Source: Asterias amurensis (lineage: Eukaryota; Echinodermata; Asteroidea; Forcipulatida; Asteriidae). From it: a DNA stretch of 64,000 nucleotides. Where the stretch lies: NCBI RefSeq assembly GCF_032118995.1, contig NC_092661.1, forward strand, positions 1,366,501 through 1,430,500, given 5' to 3'. Numbering within the stretch: position 1 is the first letter of the stretch; each line of letters opens with the position of its first letter. Positions 52,101-63,226 of the stretch are shown here, one piece after another. The position numbers and the translations under genes were made by a program. The notes below the pieces were generated by a model. It was not told the origin of the DNA. It searched no databases and saw only the letters and a program-made list of their open reading frames with translations.

Positions 52101-53374
52101 GCTAAAAGGCTGGTTCAAACTTCCTGCGAATGCGAATGCGAAGCGAATCACAACCCTCCTTTCGCAGCGATATTCACAAGTGAGTTGAACAATGTTGAAC
52201 TGCTGCGAATTATTTGTTGCGAATTTGTGACGTCAACATTCGTATCGCATTCGCATTCGCAGGAAGTATGAACCGGGCTTAAGTACAAAAAATTATGACT
52301 AACCACTCAACAAACTTATAGGCCCCCTACTTATTAGAATAAGGTTACCAACCATTAACCCATTCCAGTGTACATCATGTGACTGGTACCTGCTAATTAT
52401 TGCTTAAGCAGGAAACTGTTGAGCATTTTTTTGCTGCTAAAGCAAACCAGAACTTTGGCAAACCAGAACTTTGGTCTGGTGCACGAGATTTCCTGGCCTA
52501 GATACGCTGTCATGAAACACAAAATTAAGGTGTATTATTGGGCAATGGTTAGAGACTGAATTTATTACTCTTTTCTTTAATGTTAGTGTGTGACTTGTTT
52601 GTAATACTCACAATGTTTATTGACTAGGGATCGAACTAAGAAAAATTAACTAGAGTGTGACTCAAACCAAGGACCTCCAGATTAACTCAACGAGTTTTGT
52701 TGGTTCGGCTAAAACCAATGGTTTGAAAGCTCGATGTTTCAATTAGTATGCTCTGACCATCTTCAAGACAACCAGAGTGTACTGATTTAAATTTTGCCAT
52801 ACCACTGGTTCTTTACCACTGCTCATAGACAATGATTGAGAGTGTTAATTTACATGGTGTTTCCGCAAATCTCACTTGATTGTATTCAATCCCACCATAA
52901 AAAGTTTCAAATCCTTTTGTCTTGGTGAGATAGTGTAGACTATGTGGCAACAGTTGTATACTGTATGTTCTATCTTGAATCAGTGATTGTTGTATAAGTG
53001 TTGGGTCTTAAAAGTCTAACCAAACTGTGTAAAGCGCTCACTGAGCTAAAAACTCCAAACAGGAATTTTTAGGTTTTTTTTAATTTCTCAATGTCATTTC
53101 AGACAGAAATATTTCAAGGGATGTTTTTTACTGACACTATAATCTTAAGACTGTGAGTTTTATGTAAATCTGTGATCTTAGACAAGGTTTTTTCTTACAA
53201 ATTCTGTAATGTCCTGAACATTTTTAATATTTTTTTTACTTATAGGGCTCAGGTTATCGGGGTCACCGTCCTCTAAGTTGTCGCCAGAGGGCAGTCTCTG
53301 ACGGAAACGTTTCCCTGCGAACGAGAACACTTTCAGCAGATCGGAGCAATGCACGAATAAACTATCGCCATTGA
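43165..53374 (+). CDS. CEP126: CEP126 (KIAA1377) centrosomal/ciliary protein
   Basis: CEP126 sits at the centrosome, centriolar satellites and cilium base and is needed for microtubule organisation and ciliogenesis in human cells. Exons: 43165-43319, 43850-44004, 44698-44778, 45418-47790, 48414-48530, 49763-49837, 50574-50641, 53246-53374 (TGA). All are GT-AG with matching phases, giving 1050 residues (human about 1117). The N-terminal charged coiled coil (residues about 5-100, LETNRRRRAQELKRRLEAQK, RQQEATQRYQRLQK) matches the family's 'ESNRR' helix. LEEALRMVG and the LSLDSLEDE block in exon 4 match conserved CEP126 blocks. Later blocks KSVRWTDVKYADEVEE (about 620) and DDEINWLWDKVR (about 761) look conserved in style. 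The 2.4-kb exon 4 is Ser/Gln-rich and likely disordered. An in-frame TAA (43138-43140) precedes the ATG. The 'ccttgaccag' just before it may be an acceptor, implying an upstream noncoding exon. Confidence 0.88.
43615..43775. mobile_element. Hairpin MITE, family P (CEP126 intron 1)
   Basis: 'gtcatacttcctgcgaatg' at the left and 'catttgcaggaagtatgga' at the right form inverted ends. A second, better copy lies at 52106-52282. Confidence 0.75.
44025..44197 (-). mobile_element. tRNA-derived SINE, family G, inserted just after CEP126 exon 2
   Basis: 'tttgcatcagcgataaagaa', 'caccgatgtgtgttagcac' and minus-strand B-box remnant 'cgaacccacgacc'. About 70-bp direct repeats lie immediately on both sides (see findings). 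Confidence 0.75.
44198..44266 (+). repeat. Decayed duplicate of CEP126 exon 2 end and splice donor
   Basis: Aligns with 43951-44020: gatac(c/t)agag, ttcagaa, 'cacccaaaacaga', 'gagcaagtt(c/t)aggtttgtg' and 'atgaa' in the same order, with small gaps. It carries a second potential GT donor at about 44249. Confidence 0.85.
44789..45108. mobile_element. Hairpin MITE in CEP126 intron 3
   Basis: 'gacccttcccatgaaaaatat' type left end and 'atatttcatgggaagggtc' right end are inverted. A second inner pair ('gcagcagacttaccaggtaa' type) also pairs. Confidence 0.85.
45172..45262 (+). mobile_element. Family B fragment
   Basis: 'aaaattacacaatttaaaga', 'tagtagaaagtttcccttc' and 'ttgctggggtgcagaagct' match the left half of the 55555-55887 element. 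Confidence 0.6.
48128..48296. mobile_element. Hairpin MITE, family E, CEP126 intron 4
   Basis: 'gatttcacaaaactcttcct' at the left and 'ctctttgtgaaatcaacccc' at the right, with 'aagattaatcctaagttagg' stems. Confidence 0.75.
48668..48951. mobile_element. Hairpin MITE in CEP126 intron 5
   Basis: 'acccgtttcagacaggcact' and 'agtgccagtctgaaacgggt' are near-perfect inverted ends of about 23 bp. Confidence 0.85.
48991..49039 (+). repeat. Upstream duplicate of the CEP126 exon 6 splice acceptor
   Basis: 'acaaatgaatttcatgtcat' plus a poly-T tract and 'ctgtacagtgcc' match 49720-49769, the real acceptor region, with only a few differences. Confidence 0.88.
49450..49695 (-). mobile_element. tRNA-derived SINE, family K
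   Basis: The minus strand reads 'gtgtgtaaagcgctcgcctc' with a B box 'ggttggattcccgtcc'. It lies between the duplicated exon 6 acceptors. Confidence 0.6.
50205..50390 (-). mobile_element. tRNA-derived SINE, family G, CEP126 intron 6
   Basis: 'caccgatgtgtgttagcac', 'actcggatgggattcgaacc', 'cacgaccttt', as in the other G copies. Confidence 0.7.
50668..50985 (-). mobile_element. tRNA-derived SINE, family H, CEP126 intron 7
   Basis: Fuller copy than 3262-3515: 'tatagcgcttttcacgcccg', 'gctccctggggagtatacag', 'gaccgggattcgaacccaca', 'cactcgtccactcggcca'. It begins just 27 bp after the exon 7 donor. Confidence 0.7.
51770..51940. mobile_element. Hairpin MITE, family E, CEP126 intron 7
   Basis: 'atttcaccaaactcttcctt' at the left and 'tagcgtttcgtgaaattgg' at the right, with 'aagattaatcctattaagtt' inside. 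Confidence 0.7.
52106..52282. mobile_element. Hairpin MITE, family P, CEP126 intron 7
   Basis: 'ggttcaaacttcctgcgaatg' type and 'cattcgcattcgcaggaagt' are inverted ends, with reiterated 'gcgaat' words. Confidence 0.85.
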
Positions 53375-53892
53375 GGAGAACAGGTCATCAACCAAATGGT
53401 TTTGTGTGAGATGGCAGAATCAAGAAACGTTTCGTTGGAATGGGGAATGTGTTACTGCGTTATGTTTGAAAAGGAACAACGTTCGGTTGATTTGGTGGTA
53501 GGAAAAAGGTTTTGCTGGACTTCCATGCTAGGAGTAACATAGAGGCCATGACCTATGTTGCCCCGTATCTTGGCCTTGGTGCCCCTTCTGAAGTTTTGAT
53601 TGTTTTGGTGGTAGGCAAAAGGTTTTTGCTTGATGTTGTAGGCCTGAAATTACACTAAGGCCATTGCCTCTGTTGCCCCTGGTCATGGCCTTGGTGCCCC
53701 TTCTTATGTTTCTCATAGACATTAACATATTCAATGGAAGTGCCCTTTGCGAAATGAAAATGGCCTTGCCCTTGCCCTCTCAAAGATGAATGTTGGAATA
53801 GGGAAGTTCTTTTGCAAGATGTTGTAAGAGGCCTTGGTAGGAGGGTTTCTTGTTTTATGTTGGTTTTGAGAAAACTAGTAGTTGAAATTTAA

Positions 53893-54055
53893 TTTTGGTT
53901 TCACCCTTACACTGATTTGTGTTAGCACTATATACTCAAGTACATTCCCAAGTTCTGTGGGGAAAAATATCACAGGCATATTCCTCGGGTGGGATTCGAA
54001 CCCACAACCTTTGCAATTCTAGAGCAGTGTTTTACCAACTAGACCACCGAGATTC
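53893..54055 (-). mobile_element. tRNA-derived SINE, family G, in likely CEP126 3' UTR
   Basis: 'cactgatttgtgttagcact', 'cgggtgggattcgaaccca' and 'gcaattctagagcagtgtt'. Confidence 0.7.
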
Positions 54056-54252
54056 TAGAGGCTGTAATGAACTATTTTGTTTTGAAGATGTTTTCATTTA
54101 TTTTGTAGCATGCTTGTTAACTGTAACTGATGCATTGTCAAGAAACTAACTAGTAAAAAAAGAAGAAATGTTTTATAATCACTTGTGTGAGTCCAATGTT
54201 TACAAAAAAGGTAAACACAATGATGGGGGGTTCCATGTTTCTAATTACTGAA

Positions 54253-54495
54253 CTGGGCCCAATTTCAAAGAGCTGCTAAGCACAAAATTTTGCTTAGCAT
54301 GAAATGTCTTCCTTGATAAATACAGGATTACCAACCAAATTTCCAATTGTTGCATATTGCTTGTTACTGGTATTCAGCTGTTGTTTGCTTATCCAGAAAA
54401 TCAAATGGAAATTGGATTGGTAATCATGTTTTTATCAAGGCAAAATTTTCATGCTAAGCAAATTTTTGTGCTTAGCAGCTCATGAAATGGGGCCC
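54253..54495. mobile_element. Hairpin MITE, family D (well preserved)
   Basis: 'gggcccaatttcaaagagct' at the left and 'agcagctcatgaaatggggc' at the right. 'gataaatacaggattaccaa' pairs with 'ttggtaatcatgtttttatc'. Confidence 0.85.
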
Positions 54496-55084
54496 TGGTT
54501 TTTTGTCTATTACCTATGATGTCTGCATGAGTGTACTGTCTCAATTACTACGGTAATTGTTTTTTAGCATTCATCAATTTTTTTGTTTTTTTTATCTTAA
54601 TTTTTTGTTGTGGTAATTATATCTTCGGACGTTTATTACTGTTCTCCTGTAATACCTATATTAATTTTTTAATTCTAATATCCATCCTCTTTAAGTAGCC
54701 GTCCGCTATAAACCATCCACTCTAGGGATTTAAATTGAAATACATGACTGTATAGTGAGCTGAGAGTTTTACCAACAACATTCAATTTGTTTGTGCTGCT
54801 TTAACAAAATATTTTAAATATTAAATCTAATTTTTGTTTGATGTTATTGTAAACAGTGTACAATTACTGTACATTTATGTACATAATAATATAATGTATA
54901 TATTTCACTGGCATTCAAATGCTAATAAATTATGTGTTAAATTAATCAAATACTTCGTGAAACTTCTTTGTTCTTCCTCTCATGGTGATTCAATTCAATT
55001 TAAATTTATTTCCACAAAACATTTCCACAATATTATAGTAATACATACAGGTATATAAAAATGTTTCAATAGATGTTAAATTTG

Positions 55085-55262
55085 CATCGGGGATAAAGAA
55101 TATCAATTTTTTGGTTTTTGTGTAGCACTGTATACTCAGTACTTTTCCGAGTCCTGTGAAACAAAAATCACAGGAATTTTTACTCGGGTGGGATTCGAAC
55201 CCACGATCCTTGCAATTCTAGAGCAGTGTCATGCCAACCGGACCACCGAGATTGCCTGGTAG
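55085..55262 (-). mobile_element. tRNA-derived SINE, family G
   Basis: 'gcatcggggataaagaatat', 'gggtgggattcgaacccacg' and 'accaccgagattgcc'. Confidence 0.7.
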
Positions 55263-55392
55263 CTAGAGGCAGTTATATATAAATGACAGAAAAAGAATAA
55301 ACTGGCGGAAACGCGTGGAGGCAAGGCCCAAAATAAGCCAGGTATGTAGCTGCTTGCCTTTGATTGTGTGACAATTGAATTTTATGCAACAT

Positions 55393-55525
55393 TGAAGGAA
55401 CTGGACACTATCGGTAACAACTCACAAAAATGTTTAGCAAAAAACTTACTTGGTAACGAGAAATGGAGAGCTGTTGGTAGTATAAAACATTCTGAGAAAC
55501 GGCTCCCTATGAAGTAAAGTAGGCT
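55393..55525 (+). mobile_element. Partial family A MITE
   Basis: 'ttgaaggaactggacactat' through 'cattctgagaaacggctccc'. The far half is missing. Confidence 0.65.
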
Positions 55526-55554
55526 TCTAATAAAAAGTTTGTATTGCGAGTAGG

Positions 55555-55887
55555 TTTAAAGGGTGTATGTACTTTTTGTAGGACAAAAAACACAATGTCC
55601 ACAGAGTTGTAACACTAAATTTACACAGTTTGAAGATAATGATAGTAGAAACCTTCCCTGAATATATTACGTGCTGAGGTGCTGTAGTTTTGGGGAAATG
55701 AGTAAAACAATGCCATGAAAAAGCATGTACAAACGTATTTTCATAACACTGTTTTACTCATTTCTATAAAACTACAGCACCTCAGTAAGTAATATTTGAA
55801 GGGAAGCTTTCCACTATCATTATCTTCAAACACTGTAAGTTTATTGAAATCTATGGACATTTTGAAAAAGTACCCAAATCCTTTAAA
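55555..55887. mobile_element. Family B hairpin MITE, intact
   Basis: 'tttaaagggtgtatgtactt' and 'aagtacccaaatcctttaaa' are inverted ends. 'gctgaggtgctgtagttttg' and its complement lie near the centre. Confidence 0.85.
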
Positions 55888-55984
55888 AATATAAATGACA
55901 TAGCTCCCTTACAAACATTGTAATAATAAATATCATCGCTTCCATACTTTAGGGGGGAAAAAAAACTTGAAAAAAAAAAAATCT

Positions 55985-56095
55985 TAAATTGGATCGGACG
56001 AGTTGGTCAAAACAAAAGCGTTTGTAACCGTTTTTTATAAAATGCATATGGTTGGAAAGATGTTTTAAAAGTAGAATACAATGATCCACACAAGT
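55985..56095. mobile_element. Half copy of the palindrome family R
   Basis: 'ggatcggacgagttggtc', 'gcgtttgtaaccg' and 'gtagaatacaatgatccaca' match the left arm of 59437-59641. Confidence 0.7.
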
Positions 56096-57646
56096 TTGCC
56101 TCGAAATTGCGTGGTTTTCCTTCTACTGTGCGAACTAACATGGTCGGCCAATTATGGGAGTCAAAATTTTGTTATAATGGTGTCTACCATAATCACAAAA
56201 TGGCTTATAGATTGTGCCCTGCCCCCAAATCACAAGTTGTTTTACAGTTCACTTTATAAGTTCAGATGTTGTTACAATTCACCAAAAGTTCAGAAGTTGC
56301 AATTCACTAGTTACGTGTCCCGCATGCCGCAGGTGTGGTATGTTAATTTATGTAAATCAGCACAACTGCACCCACAAACGCCCATTGTCTGGACACACAT
56401 GTACGTCTGTTTGGACATTGAAAACAGCAACACAGTCACTTCGCCATCTCACACATGGGTTATGTTTCCTGTGAAGAACTCTGGTATTTGAACATGGAAA
56501 TATGAGTGAAATTGACACTTTGCAACTTGTAAAACTAGAAACTGGTATTTATAATGACTGGGTAAACTTCAAAGACCACGGAGAAGCAAGTTGTATGGTC
56601 AACCATGGAGGAGAAGACTTCATTAACGGACCAAGCAATTCACTGGCTGGGAGTAAACGCACGTGTTGCCGGCGGAGATGGTCAAAGGATATAGCAGCCA
56701 TTTCGGGGGGGGGGGGGGGGAATGTGGGCTTTATACAGAGTGAGTTGACGAACACCGGTATACTAGCAAGGTTTTCCTTGCAACACTGTCGGTGTGTCCC
56801 ATCAACAGCAGCTGGTTGGCATGTATAAAGATTAAAGGTAGGTGAAAAATGATTTTTTTTATCTTTTTTTTTGCCTTTTTCATTACACAGTTGGTGAGGC
56901 CTTTATTGGTGTATTTTATTAATTTTAAGGCTGCAATAAAAATCTTAAACCTTCTCAGTGGGCACCTCGCCCCGAGTTTGCCCTCTGTGTCAACGCATAA
57001 TAGCAAAACATCTACCGCCGATATTGCTCTTTTCATTGGAAAATAATGTTTTTATCAAACTAGTCTGTATACGGAAAAGTTTTTTGTATTTGCCTCCATT
57101 AAAAATAACAAGGGCGCCCTCACGCTCTTCCATTATGATGTTTACAAGTAGAATTATCCCACATCGCTGTATAATGGGTGAAACCCCCAAAATAAAAAAG
57201 ATAGGTTTCGCAAAAAAAATATTAGTTGCAAAACTCATAACGTATAAGCCAAAAGAAAATGTGTACAGTAAAATAGAAAAAATAAGATATTAGGCATTGA
57301 AACAAAACAAATGTGAATTTTACAATGATAAGAACAAAGACCAAACTTGGGTTTTTATTTTTGTGACAAAGTCCTTGCCTTCCAAGCAAACAAAATTACT
57401 TAGTGAATATATTTTCCTTACTGCCTGAAATTTGCTGAAATTGCTGTTTATCAGTCTCGGTAGAGATTTTTACGATGACTAGAGTAAGGTAGTCGAACGG
57501 TAAGGACCAACAATTAAGAGTCAGTTCAGGTAAATAATTGACATAGTTGCTCACGGTCAAAAAATGAATTTTTTTTATACTTTGTGGGTGGAAGGGCCTT
57601 GGGGTGCAAGTAAACAAAATCGCATTTTCAATTCTATATATAGCCC

Positions 57647-57660
57647 GTTGCCATGGTTAC
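57647..57660 (-). promoter_or_regulatory. X-box-like motif, left arm unit 1
   Basis: GTTGCCATGGTTAC, one of four RFX-type motifs in the long inverted repeat. One position departs from the strict right half-site on the plus strand, while the complement GTAACCATGGCAAC fits the consensus. Confidence 0.45.
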
Positions 57661-58222
57661 GGCTCATTTTGTTTTTTGGCCATTTTAGGCCGATTTTGGG
57701 GTTTGAAAAACTGGTTTTTAGCTCATATTTACAACTCCACCCAACCAAAATGCAAAATTATTTCAAAAAACCTTTTATATCACTACAAAGTATCATCCTT
57801 GGCCTTCCTTGAGAAAAAACATTATTGCTTTAAATATCACCCTTACGCTATTTTTGCATCATGCATTACAGTATGTTTTTAGACTTGCAAAAGCGAAATT
57901 TTTACCCTACTTTTGGACCCCCAAATGTCAACTTGCCAGTGGTCTCAGAAAATTTTCCTTTCGGCTGTGATTAGGGCCAACATTGGTCTTTTCATATCTG
58001 GTGTCAAAAACTTGGGCAATTGTATCCTGTTGTGACAGTACTGCCTCAAAACTAGACTTTTTTCCCAAAAACGTGAAAAATGCCTTTTTAAGGGTCTTTT
58101 CACATAACATCGACATACGTGTCCACGGTAAAAAAAATGGAATATTTTTCTTATACTTTGTGGATGGTAGGGACTTGGGGTCCAAATAAACAACATTTAC
58201 ATTTTAAATCATAATATAACAC

Positions 58223-58236
58223 GTTGCCATGGTAAC
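58223..58236 (+). promoter_or_regulatory. X-box-like motif, left arm unit 2
   Basis: GTTGCCATGGTAAC, a strict consensus match, exactly 576 bp after the unit 1 site. Confidence 0.5.
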
Positions 58237-59436
58237 AGTTCATTTGTGTTTAGGCCACTTTAGGCCGATTTTGGGGTATGAAAAACTGTTTTTTTTAGTT
58301 AATATTTACAACTCCACCCTAACAAAAAACAAAAATATTTCATAAAACCTTTTACATCAATACAAAGTATCATCCTTGGCTTTACTTGAGACAAAAAAAT
58401 ATTGCTATAAATTTCACCCTTGTGCTATTTTTAGAACGTGCATTAGAGTATGTTTTTAGAACTTGCAAAATCAAAACTTTTACCATATTTTTTGCCCTCA
58501 AAATTTCATTTTTTCAGGGGTCTCAGAATATTTTCCTTTCGGTTTTGATCAGGGCCAAAATTTGTCTTTTTATTTCTGGTAAGAAAAACTTGGGCAAGTG
58601 TATCCTGATGTTAACAGTACTGTCTCAAAAACAGACTTTTTTCCCCAAACAGAAAAATGCATTTTGAATTGTTTTTTCTTCATATTGAATTTCTAACATT
58701 AAAAAGTAATAACTATATCAATCATGCAGCTTTTCCTAAGCACTAGTGGATTACCCAACATTGATCAGGAACTGTTGATGACCTTTATTTTAGAATTTGC
58801 CCGTCCCAGCCCAATCATATTTCTTGACATTGCATAAAACAATGTTTTGTGAATAGCGCCTCTTTTTTTGAAAGTGTTCCCTTTCGGTTGTTATTGGTGT
58901 TTTCATGTCTTCTGGGTAGAAACACTGTGTTTATTGTATCCTGTTGTGACTGATCATGCCTTAAGTATAGTAATTTTTCCAATAACAATGCATGCTTGTT
59001 AAAAATCTGGCACTGTCTCCATGCCTTTTGAGTAATGAATACAAAGTTTTTATTTAAACATAATGGTATCCAACCAAACCATAACCAATGCTTTGCCACT
59101 GAGAGTTCTTGATTTGGCTACTTTACCTATTGTACAGGTATGATTCCCATTGCAAGTAGAGTGTAATGATCATTCTTTACAAGTTGCTTTAAACAGGGCC
59201 TACTCTCCTTGGTCCCTGCCTGCTACCAAATGTAAAACTTTTCATAGAGATAGAGATCATAAACAATGTAGTTTCTGTGCTTGAGACAGATGGTTTGGAG
59301 CATCCAATCATGTCCAACACAAATGTGGGAAATTAAAAAGCCCGCTTAAAAGTTTTGGAAAAGTTTGCCAAGATCTTATTAAAAACAATGATACTAACGA
59401 TTTGCAAGATGAGCGTAAGAGATCATTTAAAAGGAA

Positions 59437-59641
59437 CACGTTGCCTGGGATCGGTCAAGTTGGTCTTTGAAATGCGTTTGTAACCGTTTGTTATAAAATG
59501 CATGGTTAGAAAGATGTTTTTGAGTGATACTTGTGTGGATCATTATATTCTACTTTTAAAATATCTTTCTAATCATATGCATTTTGTTTACAAACGCTTT
59601 TCAAAGACCAACTCGACCGATCCAAGGCAACGTGTTCCTTT
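59437..59641. mobile_element. Palindromic MITE, family R, in the centre of the long inverted repeat
   Basis: 'aaaggaacacgttgcctggg' and 'ccaaggcaacgtgttccttt' are inverted ends of a full hairpin. The left arm alone is present at 55985-56095. Confidence 0.9.
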
Positions 59642-60936
59642 AATGAAACAACATTGAAAGAAGTTGTAAATACTTGCACCTGCTCAACATAAATAAGTAA
59701 GATGCATTTGCAGTGACAAAAGTTTATTCAGGCTAGTTTGATTAATTTTTTCCATTCACTATCTTACTAATTCATAATTATTATGTCTCTGAGAACGATC
59801 AACAAAAACAAAAACATTGTCAAACATTACCTGCTGAATTGTTTATCACGTTAAATAAACCAACTCTTTTATTGTTTGCAACAGTACAGTTGAAAGGAAC
59901 CCCACCATGGATGGGGGAACTGCTTACAGAAGGCCAAAGCAGGTGAATGGCCATTTAGATACTTTGGATACAGTACTTGCTCACTTTTAGAGCCTCTTTG
60001 TTCTGATAGGGATGAAAATGTTTAGTTTGGTAGCGGGCAGGGGACCAAGAAGACTGTTATAAGGCCATGTATAGACAAGAATAGTAAAGAATGCTCATCG
60101 CACTACTTCTCTTCTTGCAATGTGAATCATACCTGTACAACTAGGTAAAGTAGTCATGACAAAACAAGAACTCTCAGTGGCAAAGCATGGTTATAAACTT
60201 TTTATTTGTTACTTAAAGAGCATGGAAACAGTGCCATATTTTTTTAACAAGCATGCTCGTTTTTTGTTTTTTATCAATTCAAACTAAGGGATAACTTCAA
60301 AATGCATTTTTATTGTTTTTGGAAAAATTACCATGTTTTGAGGCAGAAGTGTCACAACAGGATACAATAAACCAAAGTGTTTCTCCCCAGCAGACATGCA
60401 AACCATAATGATAGCCCAATCACAACAAAAAGGGAAATATTCTGAGAACCAATAAAACATTGCGACAGTACAAACTTTCTTGATGTGCAAGGGGAATTAA
60501 AAAACGTGACTTTCAAAAAAGAGGCGCTGTTCACAAAACTTTGTTTTTTTTTATGCAATGTCAAGAAATATGATTGGGGCCGGGGTGGGGCCGGGGCAGG
60601 GCAAATTCTAAGATTTAGGTCATCAACAAGTCCTGATCAATGTTTGGTAATGCACTAAGCCTACAGAGTGCTTATGAAAAGCTGCCAAATATGGTAAATA
60701 TTTTGATTTTGCAAGTTCTAAAAACATACTCTAACGCACGTTCTTTAAATAGCACAAGGGTGAAATTTATAAGGTGAAATTTGTCTCAAGTAAAGCCAAG
60801 GATGATAATTTGTAGTGATGGAAAAGGTTTTATTAAATATTTTTGTTTTTTGGTGGGGTGGAGTTGTAAATATTAACTAAAAACCAGTTTTTCAGACCCC
60901 CAAATCGGCCTAAAGTGGCCTAAACACAAATGAACT

Positions 60937-60950
60937 GTTACCATGGCAAC
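60937..60950 (+). promoter_or_regulatory. X-box-like motif, right arm unit 2
   Basis: GTTACCATGGCAAC, mirror position of 58223-58236. Confidence 0.5.
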
Positions 60951-61512
60951 GTGTTATATTATGATTTGAAATGTAAATGTTGTTTTTTTGGACCCCAAGT
61001 CCCTGCCATCCACAAAGTATAAGAAAAATATTCCCTTTTTTTACCGTGGACACGTATGTCGATATTATGTGAAAAGACCCTTAAAAAGGCATTTTTCACG
61101 TTTTGGGGAAAAAAGTCTAGTTTTGAAGCAGTACTGTCACAGCAGGATACAATTTCCCAAGTTTTTGACACCAGATATGGAAAGACCAATGTTGGCCCTA
61201 ATCACAGCCGAAAGGAAAATTTTCTGAGACTCCTGGCAAGTTGACATTTTGGGGTCCAAAAGTAGGGTAAAAATGTCGATTTTGCAAGTTCTAAAAACAT
61301 ACTGTAATGCATGATGCAAAAATAGCACAAGGGTGATATTTAAAGCAATAATTTTTTTTCTCAAGGAAGGCCAAGGATGATACTTTGTAGTGATTTAACA
61401 GGTTTTTTGAAATAATGTTGCATTTTGGTTGGGTGGAATTGTAAATATGAGCTAAAAACCAGTTTTTCAGACCCCAAAATCGGCCTAAAATGGCCAAAAA
61501 ACTAAATGAGCC

Positions 61513-61526
61513 GTAACCATGGCAAC
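61513..61526 (+). promoter_or_regulatory. X-box-like motif, right arm unit 1
   Basis: GTAACCATGGCAAC, mirror position of 57647-57660 and identical to the site at 40398 upstream of CEP126. Confidence 0.5.
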
Positions 61527-62147
61527 GGGCTATATATAGAATTGAAAATGCAATTTTGTTTACTTGCACCCCAAGGCCCTTCCACCCACAAAGTATAAAA
61601 AAAAATCATTTTTTGACCGTGAGCAACTATGTCAATTATTTACCTGAACTGACTCTTAAGAACTCACTCCGTGGTAGTGAAGTATGCTGCAGTAGTCCCC
61701 GGGCGATTTTTTACCTTCCGCCCAGGTAGTAGTTAAAAAGCAGGACAGTTCTTTTCGAATAAGAAGTCCCACGAATTCCGAAAATCTACTCCGCGGTGAG
61801 TAGAATTTTGACAGTTTTCTAAAGAACAAAATCTACCTGGCAAAATACACATTGTGTTACCTCAAACCAAATGTATATAAGTATACCTGAAATGACGTGA
61901 TTTGTAGACTGGTCCCCTGTTTTTATCCGCAAGTATAAAGACAGACACTTGTACATGCACAATGATTTTACTGGATACAATGATTTCATTGGATAGCATG
62001 CAGTGACGTAAGCTTTCAATCTGTGTCATGATTGGTCTGCTCTGAAGTGACGTGTTTGTCAGCTACACCATCAGCAAGAACTTGTCGATCGTCTGCTTCT
62101 GAAATGTTGTTTGTTTCACAATGTAATGAGTGCGTGGAACTGATCTT

Positions 62148-62318
62148 GGCCCAATTTCATAAAGCTGCTCAGCACAAAAAGTATAGCTAAGCACAACAAA
62201 ATTACGATTACCAGAATGGTTTATACCTGCCAAACTATCTTGTCGTATGAACAAAGACTGGTATCCTGCTCATATTATTTGCTAAACAAACATTGCAAGC
62301 AGTATTTTGTGCTTAAAG
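62148..62318. mobile_element. Hairpin MITE, family D
   Basis: 'cccaatttcataaagctgct' at the left and 'gcaagcagtattttgtgctt' at the right, with 'gattaccagaatggtttata' inside. Confidence 0.65.
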
Positions 62319-62660
62319 CCATTGGACACTTTCGGTACAGAACAAAACGTTCACAGATTTACAAATAACTTACAGGGTTTACACTTACAGATGGTATAAT
62401 GGTGAAAGACTTCTCTTGAAATAATATTTCATGAAATGCTTTACTTTTTGAGAAAACATTAAAACAATATCAATTCTTGATATCGAGAATTACGGATTTA
62501 TTTTAAACACATGTCATGACACGGCAAAACGTGCGGAAACAAAAGAGTGTTTTTCCGTTGTTTTCTCCCGACTCTGATGACCGATTGAGCCTAAATTTTC
62601 ACAGGTTTGTTATTTTATATAGAAGTTGTGATACACGAAGTGTGGGCCTTGGACAATACT
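62311..62660. mobile_element. Family A-like MITE, diverged
   Basis: 'cttaaagccattggacactt' start. Internal 'gatgaccgattgagcctaaa' and 'tcacaggtttgttatttta' match family A. The right end is decayed at 'gggccttggacaatact'. Confidence 0.65.
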
Positions 62661-63226
62661 GTTTACCATAAATTGGGCCCTGCCTCTACTGTAAACGGGG
62701 GTTAGGCATAACGTAAACCAGACTCCAGACTTTAACATGAAGTGGAATGTTGTAGAAGTTTTGGAATTTGGATGGCCCGACCGATATACAAAAAAACAAT
62801 ATGTAATTTTTTGTTGGTGGGCCAAACAAAAACCACGCCACCCCTATCTTTCTGGTGTACTTGATAACGAAATACCTGGCACCCTTTATGATGGCTTCTC
62901 GTGCTGGGAAAAACCACTTGGCCCTACTTCAAGTTAGATTATCAGATAACCCACATTCTTGATGCTCTGTATATCTCTCTATTGTAAGTGAAACCCACCA
63001 ATCACATCTAGGTTTCGCAGGTGGAACAAGAATGACCACACCCCGACTCAATGTTGTCAGATAACCTAAATACTCGGTAATTAGCGTTGCATTTTTGCGG
63101 TCGTATTAACCGACTGTTGAACCCGCCTTGCCATTGGTTGATCACCGGCCAATGATCTAACAACCAATATGTTACACCCATTCCCTTTGCTAATTCTATG
63201 GTCTGCTTATATAGAAACATTGCAGA

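Larger units (their letters stand above)
57514..61659. mobile_element. Long inverted repeat (foldback-like element) with TTAA ends
   Basis: The outer arms (57514 to about 59250; about 60020 to 61659) are inverted copies. Both outer borders read TTAA followed inward by GAGTCAGTTCAGGTAAATAA. Each arm holds two tandem units with a period of 576 bp, plus a truncated third unit. The centre (59.25-60.0 kb) is unrelated and contains a smaller palindrome. No transposase is visible. TTAA fits piggyBac-type target use, and the tandem-subrepeat arms resemble foldback elements such as sea-urchin TU elements. The family is inferred. Confidence 0.88.

Noticed and set aside
56081..56491. 136-codon open frame and a Cys/His-containing overlapping frame (56214-56474)
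   Set aside because: The start overlaps a MITE fragment (family R). The CxxC and H residues do not form a known finger, and there is no splice or homology support.
57604..57882. 92-codon open frame repeated almost identically on the minus strand at 61291-61569
   Set aside because: The similarity comes from the DNA inverted repeat. The tandem unit 576 bp away does not keep the frame, so it is unlikely to be a selected protein.
62737..62937. 66-codon open frame near 62.7 kb
   Set aside because: No motif, no neighbours, adjacent to a decayed MITE.
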